Of a stretch of DNA of 64,000 nucleotides, positions 11,108-22,527 are shown one piece after another. Made by a program: the position numbers and the translations under genes. Where the stretch lies: the NCBI GenBank assembly GCA_905250125.1, contig CAJNOL010000741.1:1-64000 (forward strand), written 5' to 3'. The notes under the pieces were generated by a model. That model worked only from the letters and a program-made list of their open reading frames with translations, made no database searches and was not told the origin of the DNA. Source of the DNA: Rotaria sordida (Eukaryota; Rotifera; Eurotatoria; Philodinida; Philodinidae). Every line of letters begins with the position of its first letter. The first letter of the stretch is position 1.

Positions 11108-13312
11108 ATTAAAATACGTTCTTATGCATCCCTAACCTTTCAAGTAACTGAGTAGAAATTCATATTTCTCGTCCAAAAAAAAATTGGGGTCCAGTTTTAT
11201 ACGCTTTTTTTATTTTCATAAAATATTCTTTCCTTAACGCATAAATCAAACGCGCAAATCTTCAGTGATCACCTATTGAATAACGTGACAAGATATTAAC
11301 ATCAACTTCACACACCTACTCGGTAAGGTAATCAAACGTGTAACCGTTAAAGAAAAAAGAAAAAAAAATCAAAAGGTAAAATGATAAATCCTGCGCACGC
11401 ACGGCTGATAATTAGAAAATTAGTATCTTAGTGTGTAATCAGCAGGCTTACTTATCATTTTAATATGATGATTGGCAAAGAGCAGTCATGTGAGTGGGTC
11501 ATACATATTTTGCTATTATTTTTCAATTCAGAATATGTGTTAGATAAAAGTCTTTAAGATGAGAGTTTTATTTCTTTCTCTGGAAGTTAGTCGTCTAACT
11601 AGGAAATTAATCAACGTAGAATATGTCCTTAAGAGAGGATCCATGAGCTGATCAAATACCAGTCCAATATACGAGACCTTCGATAAAAAAAATTTTTTGG
11701 ATTTTTTTGTTCATTCAACGCATCAATATCTAAAACCACCAACCCCACAATTTTAGGCTCTAATATCTTTCCTTTGAAAAGTTAGCCGATACCGACTTTT
11801 GCCACTATCGTATCTTTTTGAAAAAAAAAAGAAAAAAATACTCTATAATTGTATGCCGGATTGCGTTTGAACGTATCATTGAAATTTTTTATAGTATATA
11901 TCAAAAGACAGAGAATTAAAAACTGAACAAAATGAGCTACTTGGAGATAACATAATGTTTAGCAACTCATGTTTTATAAAGTCAGTATGAGTTAAAGAGA
12001 GTATTTTTGATCAATCCAAATACAATAATGTATCTGCTGCTGTGTTTTAGAATCAAGAGGACCCAAGCTGAATTTTACATATGTTATGCAGCTTTTTTTT
12101 CTCTACAAAATGATAAAAAAATATTCGAAAAAAAATGGTAGACTCGATGCAAAACGGGACTCGCACCTCCTAATTTTTGATGATTTTTGTTGGTATATCA
12201 TCTCAGAATATTGCTGATAGCTTCGGTCATCGAAAATAGGGATTGCCAATAGTCACATTTTTGAAAACGACGTCTTCAAAATGTAGCTTGCCGAACTTCG
12301 ATGACGTGACTTTCGATGAACTGCATACTGACCATAATAATATTTGGTAGTCGTTAATGATAGATTTTAATTGCATTGTTTATGACAATCGTAGACTTCG
12401 TCTTTGATCATCTACTACATCTGATAATGATCCCCGTTATCCTTTGTAATTTATTGGTATAGGATGGTTTACGATTTAGAATGATTAACTTGAGTGTGGA
12501 AGACTGCTAGTATTACGTTCTTTTCTACTCTTCCATTTACTTTAGCAGATCTTTTACTGATTTGGAACGAGCACTAGTCAGAGAACCTGATCATATTTAT
12601 TGGCATCATAATTTCTATTTTCATTTTATCTAGTGTGTCGATTTTAGCTTTTTTCATCACTTTAAAAGTGGTTTTATAGCAAGTCACCGTTGAAAAAAAT
12701 TAGATAAACTTTCGAAAAAGATTGTAAGTAATGTTTTAACATAATGATATTTGAAATATCCCCAGAATGAATACTCCACGTGAAGAGCATATTAAAATCG
12801 ATGATAGTATTAGATTCTAGTTTATTATTTATTCGGACTTTTACATGAGAAGAAAGTGTTAAGATTGTTTTTCTACTCTCCTTAGTCTATCAATAGTGTT
12901 TAGCATAGAATCAAAGATAACTATGATACATTAGAATCATACATAGTGTTTCGACATGTGCATAAAGGCAAGATACGGTTACATGCATAGGATACTTCTA
13001 GTTTTGGATATTTTGAAATATATTGATTATGAATGACAATAAAAATCAGACAACAGTTAAAAAAAATATGCAAAACGTTTTCGATCTTGTTATTCGTCTT
13101 GCTGCGTTTGATTTATTTCTGTTAACATCAGTCGTTTTGTTCTGTAATTTTATAAGAGCTTTGAAGAGCATTATAGTAAAAAAGTAAAAAACATTTGGAA
13201 TTATTTTGTAAAATTTCAATCATTATATCTAAGACAAATAATGTGATAGATCATATGCATTTAATCAAGGAAATTATTTGTTTTAGTAAGCAACTCATCC
13301 GAACAGATTCAT
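11108..13312. other. Intergenic DNA upstream of the urea transporter, probably with old mobile-element debris
   Basis: Slightly richer in C and G than neighbouring spacers, with no intact open frame. A short palindromic stretch lies at about 11378-11462 (aaaatgataa at one end, ttatcatttt at the other, with a further inverted match inside). A 3' splice-like sequence ttgttttag ending at 13286 suggests that the transporter gene has a leader intron, placing its promoter somewhere in this region. Confidence 0.45.
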
Positions 13313-16249
13313 ATGTCTCAATTAACAGACGATCAAACGAACGTCAACGAAGCATGGTCATGGATTATTCCTATTGTAGATCCTTCTGATTTTCTTTATT
13401 CCAATCAAAATGTTATACCTGACGAACAAAATGAACAACCAGCTGAAGCACGAGCATGGTCTACGTATCAAAGTTCAAATTTAGAAAATATTCTTGGTGA
13501 GGGTCCAACAAGACAACAGAAAACTCTCCTTACTTCTACACTGCCGGGTCAACAGCCATTGAAGGAAGACGTTCGTGGAGTCGAACAGATTCTTTCCTAT
13601 GTTGATCGACGTCGACCTCCTCGTCACAAGAAATATCACTTAACTTGGCGTACCCTTATTGGAACGATGTCTGGTATGGATCAAATTTATGCACGAGACG
13701 ATTTTCTTCACTACTACGAAGAATTTCGACCTGCCTTTATTTTCATGGATTCAGTTTTTCGAGGTATTGGTCAGGTGATGTTTGCTAATAATCCATTGTC
13801 AGGTATTATTATTACAATTGGATTATTTATTGGGAATTGGGAGTTAGCATTGTATGGTCTTCTTGGAACGTGTGTGTCAACATTAACAGCTCATATGCTT
13901 GGATTTACTTTTAATTCAATTCGAGCTGGATTGTATGGTTATAATGGATGTCTGACAGCTATGGGAATAGCCTATTTTAGTTTTCCTCATTCTCCTCAAA
14001 TGATTGGTCCTATCGTGATCATGTGTATGTTTTCAACTATTTTTGCTATGGCAATCAGTAAAATACTTGTTCATCGACTTGAACTCTCGCCATTTACGTT
14101 TAGCTTTCAAATATGTACTTGGATGTGGCTTCTAGGTGCTCTAAAATTCCGTTATTTTTTCGTAAATGGTACTATCTTGTCTCCTGGATTATTATCTACG
14201 TTAATTAATAAACCTCATCTCTCAAATGTGTCTTTTCCTGTCTATACGGCTAAAGATAACTTTGTTGGTTTCTTTGCTAGTATTGCACAAGTTTATTTTA
14301 TTGAAAGTCCATATACGGGTGCGATTATTCTTGTCGGTGTTGGTATTTGTTCTCGAATTCTTTCGTTTTTTGCTCTTTTTGGCGCTGTTACAGGTCAATT
14401 AACTGCAGCCTACCTTTTGGGATTGCCTGCAACAGCAATTCATGCTGGATTATGGGGCTACAATCCAGTTTTAACATGTCAAGCATTAGGTGGTATGTTT
14501 TTTGTTCTCAATGGATACAGAATATGGTTATTAACACTCTATGGTTCAGTAATGACCATACTTCTACAAGCAGGTGTTTCAGCTTTTCTCGTTCCAGCTG
14601 GTATGCCAACACTGACGTTTCCATTCACCGTAATCTGTTGGATATTCTGTCTTATCGCTGGTTCGAAAAATCTGATTGCTGTGCAATTAACAGCCGTCAG
14701 TATTCCTGAAGATCATTATCATCGATATCGTCTTTCACAATTAGTGAAAGCTCAATTTAAATTTATAAGTCGTCTAGCACATCTTGCATCAACTGATAAT
14801 GTAGATATAACATGGGAAGAGCTTTCAAAAATCAACGAAATATTTGTTCCTATTTTAATGTGTTCATATGTTTATCATAATGATTTGCATCATATGAAAA
14901 TGTTAGTAAGAGAAAATGTCAATATTCATTCGACCGATCAAAATTTACGTAGTCCACTACACATAAGTGCTTCGGAAGGTAATATGAAAATAACTAAATG
15001 GCTTGTTGAAAGTCTCAAAATCAACGTTAACTCGATTGATAAATTTGGTAATACACCATTATTTGATGCTTTATGGAATGGACAATTTCATTTACTACCG
15101 TTTCTATATTCACATGGTGCTCGATTACCATCGTCGAAATCAAAAGAATTAGCATATTATCTCAATGCATTTGTGTATGAAGGTAATATGGAAGCAATTC
15201 AATATTGGCTTGCATGTGGATTCAATCCAAATGCGAGTGATTATGAGGGTCGAAATGCTCTTCACTTGGCAGTTATTACTAACCAATTCGATATTGTATA
15301 TTATCTAGTGGAAGAATTCTTTGTCTGCTTAGATGTACCCGATTATTTTCGTCAAACAGCCATGGACTATGCTTCGCGCTTACCCGATCCGACTATCGCT
15401 GATTATTTATTACAAAAACGCGCAAATAATTATATACCTGTGAAAACATCAGGAAAAAAATCAACACTTCTAGCAATTGTCGTCGAAAAAAATCTAAAGA
15501 ACAAAACCAACGCACAGAAAAGAAAGGACAACGAAGAATATTCGATAAGTATGGACGAAAGTCTCTTACCTACTCTGTTCTGCATGATTGCAGCTCAAGA
15601 AGACATTCAAGTAATGGCCAACTTCCTGGAAGAATTTCCTCAACTAAATGCGCTCGAATGTGTTGATTATGATTTTCGTACGGCAGCTCATGTTGCTGCT
15701 GCTGAAGGTCGACTTGAAACTATTCGTTTTTTGTCTCAACAATGTCAAAGTTCTGATTTTGAGAGAATAATGAATCGAGAAGATCGATGGCATATAACAC
15801 CATTAGATGAAGCTTATCGTAATGGACATCTTGACATCTGTAACTTTGTCAATGAAATGATACCTACTCAAACTAAGGAAACTTATGAGAAAATATTCGA
15901 TTCAGACGACATAGAATCCGAGGACCATGCTACTGTCTGTTTATTTCAAAAATGGAGAAAAGTATTCTTCTTTTGTACGTTGGCGGGAATTGGTGCAGTT
16001 GAAAGAATCGATGGATTATTTGCTCGTGGTTATTTTCTTCGAACGAAACTTTACGCGGATTACCATGGTCGTACTCCCATGCATTTTGCTGCAGCAAATG
16101 GACATTTGAATGTAATACAAGCACTCATTCGATATCGACTTGAAGATGCACTACACACAGATCGCTGGGGAAAGTATCCTATCGATGAAGCACGACACAA
16201 GAAATTCGATAAAATCGTAGACGAATTAATGCAGCTGCAGTTATCATAA
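13313..16249 (+). CDS. Urea transporter (SLC14-like) fused to C-terminal ankyrin repeats
   Basis: A single 978-codon exon beginning with ATG. Residues about 140-490 are a full urea-transporter domain with two homologous halves. The first has the FRGIGQVMFANNPLSG signature (near 149-163) and the second repeats it as SIAQVYFIESPYTGAIIL. The half-ends IRAGLYGYNGCLTAMG and IHAGLWGYNPVLTC are the conserved pore-lining loops. It should form a channel-like facilitator for urea in a membrane. After a short linker (about 490-520), the rest carries ankyrin-type repeats, for example RSPLHISASEGNMKITKWLV, RNALHLAV, RTAAHVAAAEGRLETIRFL and RTPMHFAAANGHLNVIQALI. These sit in at least two blocks separated by a charged linker near 705-745. 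Two similar phrases (IFVPILMCSYVYHND and LLPTLFCMIAAQED) begin the blocks. Known animal urea transporters are about 350-900 residues and lack ankyrin tails. No frame damage is seen. Confidence 0.9.
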   Translation: MSQLTDDQTNVNEAWSWIIPIVDPSDFLYSNQNVIPDEQNEQPAEARAWSTYQSSNLENILGEGPTRQQKTLLTSTLPGQQPLKEDVRGVEQILSYVDRRRPPRHKKYHLTWRTLIGTMSGMDQIYARDDFLHYYEEFRPAFIFMDSVFRGIGQVMFANNPLSGIIITIGLFIGNWELALYGLLGTCVSTLTAHMLGFTFNSIRAGLYGYNGCLTAMGIAYFSFPHSPQMIGPIVIMCMFSTIFAMAISKILVHRLELSPFTFSFQICTWMWLLGALKFRYFFVNGTILSPGLLSTLINKPHLSNVSFPVYTAKDNFVGFFASIAQVYFIESPYTGAIILVGVGICSRILSFFALFGAVTGQLTAAYLLGLPATAIHAGLWGYNPVLTCQALGGMFFVLNGYRIWLLTLYGSVMTILLQAGVSAFLVPAGMPTLTFPFTVICWIFCLIAGSKNLIAVQLTAVSIPEDHYHRYRLSQLVKAQFKFISRLAHLASTDNVDITWEELSKINEIFVPILMCSYVYHNDLHHMKMLVRENVNIHSTDQNLRSPLHISASEGNMKITKWLVESLKINVNSIDKFGNTPLFDALWNGQFHLLPFLYSHGARLPSSKSKELAYYLNAFVYEGNMEAIQYWLACGFNPNASDYEGRNALHLAVITNQFDIVYYLVEEFFVCLDVPDYFRQTAMDYASRLPDPTIADYLLQKRANNYIPVKTSGKKSTLLAIVVEKNLKNKTNAQKRKDNEEYSISMDESLLPTLFCMIAAQEDIQVMANFLEEFPQLNALECVDYDFRTAAHVAAAEGRLETIRFLSQQCQSSDFERIMNREDRWHITPLDEAYRNGHLDICNFVNEMIPTQTKETYEKIFDSDDIESEDHATVCLFQKWRKVFFFCTLAGIGAVERIDGLFARGYFLRTKLYADYHGRTPMHFAAANGHLNVIQALIRYRLEDALHTDRWGKYPIDEARHKKFDKIVDELMQLQLS

Positions 16250-19200
16250 AAGAATTTCGAACTGAACTCTTTTCATTCATCATCTAAAGATTAAAAGATT
16301 GACTTAGAAACTTTTTTCAGACATTAAAGTATAATATTCTCGCTATTATAATCTATCTTTTACTAATAATGCATAAAATTTCAAGAAAATTAATAACAAT
16401 AACTGCTATGTAATGAAATAATGAAAGAGACCTTCTGTTATGCTAAAATCGAACGACATATAGTTCATAGATTTTGTAATGTATTGACATTAACTATTGC
16501 TTTCTTTTCTGTTTCGTTTCTTTTTATTTTTGTTGATTTTCCTATTTCTTTTCGTTCTATCTTGGCAATACGCGAAATGTATACATATACGTGTGTGTGT
16601 GTTGTTTTTCTTTTCGTTCTTTCATTTTTTTTCTTTGATCTTTTCGTGATCTCAACTATATCTTGTATTGTTGATGAAGGTCAAACAAGCATTATCTTTT
16701 AACCTTGATCTTGTTCTCTATTACATATTAATATTTTGTCTATTACATAATAATGTTATCTACTATGCAGTATCGTTGTCTATTGCGATAGATATACATA
16801 TTCTTTTTTTTTTCATAATAAACTATGCATTTACGTATATACCTCAATACGTGATAGATTTAATTTAGATATTGAAATAATTTTAACAATGAGATTGATA
16901 AACAAATGGAAATATTATTTCCATGTAATACAATCTTCTATATGTCTATCAATATTTTTCTTTATACAAATACAGTTGACAATAAATGGTTCACCAAAGT
17001 ACGTAAGATATATAAACGTCAGAGCAAAAGACATATTCGACGTTGCTTTATCATTTCATGCCAACTAGCATCTATAATAGATAGTCAATTTATTTAACAC
17101 TGAATACTAATATATTGATTTCTCTGATATGCCAATATAAACTATTCATAAAGTCTTAAAAATTCGAAGTTTCTCTGATGACTTTCATTAAAAAGAGCAT
17201 CATTCAACAAAAAACTCTATTCTGTATCCAACAAACCCATGTTGCAACAACAGGTCGAAAGTCAGCCGTTAACCACGGTCTACCACTTGATCAATAGTAA
17301 GGCTAACTATTCGGTTAATTACGATTCTTTTGTTTGATTTTTTTTTCTATCTTACTGTCTGAATATTATTAAGCTCTTAGCAAAATATTAGATTTTAGTC
17401 AAAACTTCGACTCTCTACTATTGTGGGCGTACTCAAGCCACCTGTACGAGCCACATCGACTGTTTTTGCTTAGTTTTCAAGTTTGATTATTTATTAAAGA
17501 TCGTGCCACAAAAATATTCATTCATTAGCGGACTCAACAAATAGGAGAAAGTGTGATGTCATCTGACACAATATATTGTGGCATATTAAAATCGATATTT
17601 TTGAGTAGTAGCAGTCAACCTCTTCAATAGAGCAAGTATTAATTTAATAGAAAAAAAATATAACAAGCCTAATTAAAAAAAAAGGACCGAACTACTTTAA
17701 CTATCGTTTTTTTTCTGAACCATGATGAACCATCGAGTTTCATAAAAAATTGACGACATGGAGAATAAATCAGAATTATAGAAGAAGTGTTCTATTATGA
17801 CCCAAACTGCAAAAAAGATGTCAATTAATCAACGGCATACCGATCGCACAACTGACGAATTTATCGTCGAATAATCGGCTGTATTCACTGATTATCACCG
17901 ATCATTTTTTGTTTAATCTGTATTGTATAAGTATCTTTGGCTTCCTGAATTCCATCTATAGTATCGTAAGTTTTCGATAATATTTTATTAAGTGTTCACG
18001 GATTTTACATAAAAAAATGTATAAAAAAACTGAACAAACAGCTGTAGCAAGAAGATCTAACAGAAATGATCCTCGTTTTCAAAAAGTCATGAGTATGGTT
18101 GTTTGCTGAATAATTTTTCATAGAAAGAAGATAATGAGTTGCGGTTTTCACCATTGATAGGAGAAATGTTGAAGATATAAAACTATGTTAAATTTGATCA
18201 ATTTGAAATTAACCGACGATGATGAATATTTACTGAAGGTTTTGAAAACGATTTTCTAGAAAACTGTTCAGTTGTGTTTTGATCGTACTCGCTCTTGTTT
18301 TTAAAGAGGAAGTCAAATTCTATTAGGAATGTACACTTTTAGTGAAAATACTGAGATCACTTTAATCGACACTATCACTGACATTCACGAACCACCCTGA
18401 TTACAGTTATCGATGTTCACTGCAGCACTAATACCCATTGAGACACTAACACTCAGTAAACACTGACCACACTATTGGTACTTAATGAAACACTGAGAAA
18501 TCGACTCTGTCTAGGTATGCGTCTTTTGTGCTTTTATTCAAATTTATCAACGACAAGCGATGAGAGGAGTGCATCTACCGATCCAAAAAATAACAAATTT
18601 AGACAATCTATTAGTTCGAATAACAATGTCAACTTCGCAAAAGTGCGTCACTTCTATTAATAGTTGAAATCTGAATATCTGAATGCTGTCTTGCAATTAA
18701 GAGTCCTGCTATTAAAAATTTATTTTCTTTTTTTTTATCTTTAACACATTATGACCAAATGCTCTTTTTTGTTATGATTTTGTTTCAAGAAATGATTTGT
18801 TACGATAGATATCGATTGACACATATGCACTAAAGTTCTGAACATTATTAATTGGATGATAAGATTATTCTGTTCACGTTTAATATGTCAAAAATTTCTT
18901 AATTCTGCAACAATTAATTTCAAATCGAATTGTAATCAGTTCTTTGAATTAAAACTAGTATATGCTTAGTCTTATTACAATTTAGGCACATCGTTTCGTT
19001 TAATAATCGAATTGGACACATAAATTTATCGAGATTATGTTGAAATAGTCATATCTCGCATAATTCTTTCATTCTTTGGATATTTTGACTATTGTCTAAG
19101 GATTTTCTTTAATGTTCGATCATTTTGTTTAATACATATGAAACAAATAATTAAACTTGCATTGAAACATGTTTGTCAACTAGTAATCACAATGATAATA

Positions 19201-20416
19201 AAAGAAAAAAATCTAATTTGTCCATCTGTCATATTTGAACACATAGGTCTTATCGATTGATGGTACAGAAAAAGCATTTTCTTCTTGAATATGATAGCAC
19301 TTTTTAGATTTTTCTTTTGATAAATAATAAATTCGTTAAAGAGGGTTTCAATCTAATAGCATTCATTAATATCGAAAAAAATTATCTATTATGCATCGCT
19401 AAAAGTTTAATCACAGTTAAAAATCTACAGATATTGTTTAAATGAAAATGAATAGATCACCTAGTTGAATTATTGCTAAATAATAAAAAAAACTGATCGA
19501 ATTCAAAGCGAATGTAAGAACATTCGACCTAGTTTTAGCCTTGCTTAAGAAGAGATTCGTCAAAATTTCGAATTTTGAGAATGACAATAAAAAAGAGTTA
19601 AATATAATTGTTCATTTTTATCGATATTATCTCTCTAATCAAGTTAAAACTTACTTATTCAGATAACAGATATCGTTTTAATTAAAATAGAAAAAGAAAT
19701 TTGAAATGAAAATATTTATTAGTAGTTTTTAAAAAAAGGTTTTAGTTCGATTTGACATAACGTAACTCATAAGAAGAATACTTGAACAGTTCGAAAAATA
19801 CTTCAAGAAATGAAAAAATTCGTTCACTAATTCGATGATAATAAATAGCATATATGAAGAGTAATCGACGAAAAATAAAAGTTTCGAGACAGAAAAAAAA
19901 GGTAATTAATTTTAATTAACATAATAATGAGAGAACATAATTCTCTTTTATTGATATTTATTAAGATTATTAAATGTTTGAGTTAAGTCAAATGTTTATT
20001 TCTCTATTATTATTTATTTAATATTCTTGTTCTATGATAATTAGAAAAAAAAAGTTTATTATCTATAAATGAAATATTCTATGACGATATTTATCATTGA
20101 TAAAAACAGAAATCGATTATAACAGATTAGAATTAAATAATAAAACAATGTTTGACATTAATAAGAAAGTGTTTGTTAATCCTATTTAAATTGAATACAA
20201 CTACAAAAATGAATAAAAATGATCATGTTCCAAATGATTGTAAATCTAAAGATTAAATTTCGTTTTTGTCTTTTTTGTTGTTGTTGTTATTTTAATGCGT
20301 AGATCATATAGAGACTAATAATTATTTATTGTTTTTATCTAAGAATAAATAGTAAAGAAAAATTGATCTATAGATATAATATTGATTAAAGTATTTGTTT
20401 AATAACGCATCGTGTT
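16250..20416. other. Long intergenic region without a recognisable gene
   Basis: Open frames at 16.4-17.1 kb are Phe/Ile/Leu-rich products of T-rich DNA and I do not accept them. Around 17.2-18.7 kb base composition is more balanced and may mark decayed insertions, but no protein match was readable. Around 18340-18500 a loose cluster of cact(g/a)ac/actcagt phrases looks like an old short tandem array. Confidence 0.45.
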
Positions 20417-20950
20417 ATGTTAAAATATTTAAATATAATATTATATGTCTATTTATTGATTGTATCAAGTGATAGTAGACAAAGTCTTCGAGATTATATT
20501 GTATATCATGAATATTTATCAGAATTGAGACGAAATCAATTTTCAGTTTATGATCAATCAGAAAAAAATTTACTTTATCGAATTGAATCATCATCAAAGT
20601 ATTCATTTAATCGATTAATTAATCTTATTGTTTATCCATATCATCAAATAATAGGTTGAATTAAAAACGTTTGGTCACCATTTAGTAAGATTGATATATT
20701 TATATATATTCGTATTTAGTTTTTAATAAAATTCCGTTTACATAAATAAAGTTGGTTCTTGAATAACTGAAATTCGAGATGGGAAAAGACCGAATTATAT
20801 TCTGACTCGCTTTTATCAAATATTAACTGATATTATAATTTCATCTTCAAAATATAAAATTTAAGTTTATACTAATGATTCACCTCATACGACATATATG
20901 TTAGCACTTTATGCTTTTGATTCTAGAAGATTTAATAAAAGAATTATATT
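20417..20950 (+). pseudogene. Broken gene for a small secreted or membrane-anchored protein
   Basis: An ATG at 20417 opens a frame with a hydrophobic signal-like start (MLKYLNIILYVYLLIVSS), then QFSVYDQSEKNLLYRIESSS, then NLIVYPYHQIIG, ending at a TGA at about 20657. Protein-like sequence resumes in pieces: KNVWSPFSKIDIF just after the stop, then EIRDGKRPNYILTRFYQILT and VYTNDSPHTTYMLALYAFDS between about 20770 and 20930, separated by further stops. The LYRIES...IVYPxxQIIGK pattern loosely resembles tubby-like (LOR/scramblase) domains, but this is a weak guess. It may also be a real gene whose exons I have not resolved. The recurring stops make decay more likely. Confidence 0.4.
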
Positions 20951-21770
20951 TATTCCATAAAATAAAATTAATACTCAATTATGACAAATACAATAATATT
21001 TTTTATTTATATTTTTATTAAATAAATTGTGTTTAACAAATATTTTATTTTGATATGTTATCTAGAAATAATTTCTATCAAATTTTAAAATAAAGTCAAA
21101 ATATATATGTTTTTATTAAGTAATATAATTCAAATTCAAGATTTTTATTCCAAATATAATCTTATCATGATTTATTCTGATCAATTGTTTTAATTATTAT
21201 TTTTATGTAAAATTACAAATTAATTATCTGTTTTTCATCATTGTCTAATTTATTATTTATTTTTCTATTATTTTCTGTTAATTTGTTCTAAGAGATCATT
21301 ATATATAATAATATATAGAAAGATAAATCTATGAAATTAAACTGGATATTATTTATATCGTTACGTTTAACTAAAAGAAAACGTCAATAGATAAGAAAAA
21401 AAAGATTTGAAAGAATATATTACAATAGATTTTCTTTTTTTTGAAAAGTTCTTAAATAGAATTTTGTTTATTTGATAATTTCGAAATAACAGTTTTGTCT
21501 TCTTATTTAATTAAAAAAATTCATCGTAATGACAATTATCAATGAAAATAATTATCGAAAATGTTTTCGTTTTTTTATTTTATTAATTAATAAAAAAACA
21601 TATACATGAAACAAAAAAGAAAAAAAGTCTTATGAATATTCAATCGTTTATCTTTAAAGAATCAAACGAAAATATTTTTATCTATGAAAACATTCGAGAA
21701 GATCTTAGTTAAACATTTTATCCTCTAAAAAAACAATGATTTGATTCTTGAAAAAACTATTATATATTAT
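20951..21770. other. AT-rich intergenic DNA
   Basis: Low complexity; no gene or repeat structure seen. Confidence 0.5.
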
Positions 21771-22211
21771 GTAAGAGAAGTTAGCAGTCGATGAGACTTT
21801 TTTCAAAAACGATTCGCTTCATCCACTGAGCTAGTTAAGGAATGCAATAAGTCAGATGTAGCTTGACGAGCTCTATCGAAAGCTGTATTCATATTTTTAT
21901 GAAAGCTAACCGACACAAATGAAAGCAGAGATATTAATTTTTATCTATAGAGAAAAAAAAACAATTAAAACTTTTCTCTGACGATCTGAGTCATTGATGA
22001 GATTTAGCTCATTCGGTGCAGCTGGACGAACTCTTTCGATTGACTTACGTTCTGTGAGCAGCTGAGATTGTGAAGCGAATTGTGAGAGGAAATGCTGGCT
22101 TACAACCCAGTTTTAAGTATTCCAAGGATCCTGATCAAGGTCCTAGTTGGTTCAGTGAATGGGGCGAATCATTCTTGAAAAAAGTCCAATCGACTGCTGA
22201 CTTTCCCTTAC
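21771..22211. mobile_element. Non-autonomous DNA element with terminal inverted repeats of about 60 bp
   Basis: The left end starts gtaagagaagttagcagtcg and continues atgagacttttttcaaaaac with gattcgcttcat. The right end, read on the other strand, starts gtaagggaaagtcagcagtc and continues gattggacttttttcaagaa with tgattcgcccca. The two 60-bp ends match at about 80-85 percent. The 440-bp body has no open frame. This is the form of a deleted cut-and-paste transposon (MITE-like). I could not assign a superfamily and no clear target duplication is visible. Confidence 0.75.
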
Positions 22212-22527
22212 ATTAAATATCATGGGAATTCTATCAATAAATTATTCGGAATCCATAACAAATCAATATAAAATAGAATAAAATTATCTATGAGATCACT
22301 TAAACTTTTAATAATTAAAAATATTTCGTTGATTGTTCAATGATTGTTTAACATTATTTTTCGTAAACAATATTAATACTCATGTTTATTAGTTGTCATT
22401 GTTCAATTATCGACAATAAATCAATGGAGATTTATTATTAGCAACAACAACATTCGGGTCATACAGACAAATTTAATGAATATGTTTTGTTTTGTTCTTT
22501 TTTAATTGAATATACAAAAAAAATAGT

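Noticed and set aside
2310-13340. Shared QLTDDQ phrase in the glycohydrolase N-terminus and at the start of the urea transporter
   Set aside because: Only six residues in low-complexity acidic sequence, with different codons around them; chance is enough.
13195-13389. Small frame overlapping the start of the urea transporter
   Set aside because: It starts with TTG and overlaps the clear transporter frame; a shadow frame.
14347-14709. Second frame inside the urea transporter
   Set aside because: It lies wholly within the conserved transporter domain in another frame and reads as Ser/Cys/Trp-rich noise.
16421-17097. Several open frames after the urea transporter
   Set aside because: Their products are Phe/Ile/Leu/Val-rich translations of T-rich DNA, overlap one another and show no motifs or splice structure.
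18340-18500. Possible tandem repeat of cactgac/actcagt
   Set aside because: Units are irregular in length and sequence; no consistent period could be set by eye.
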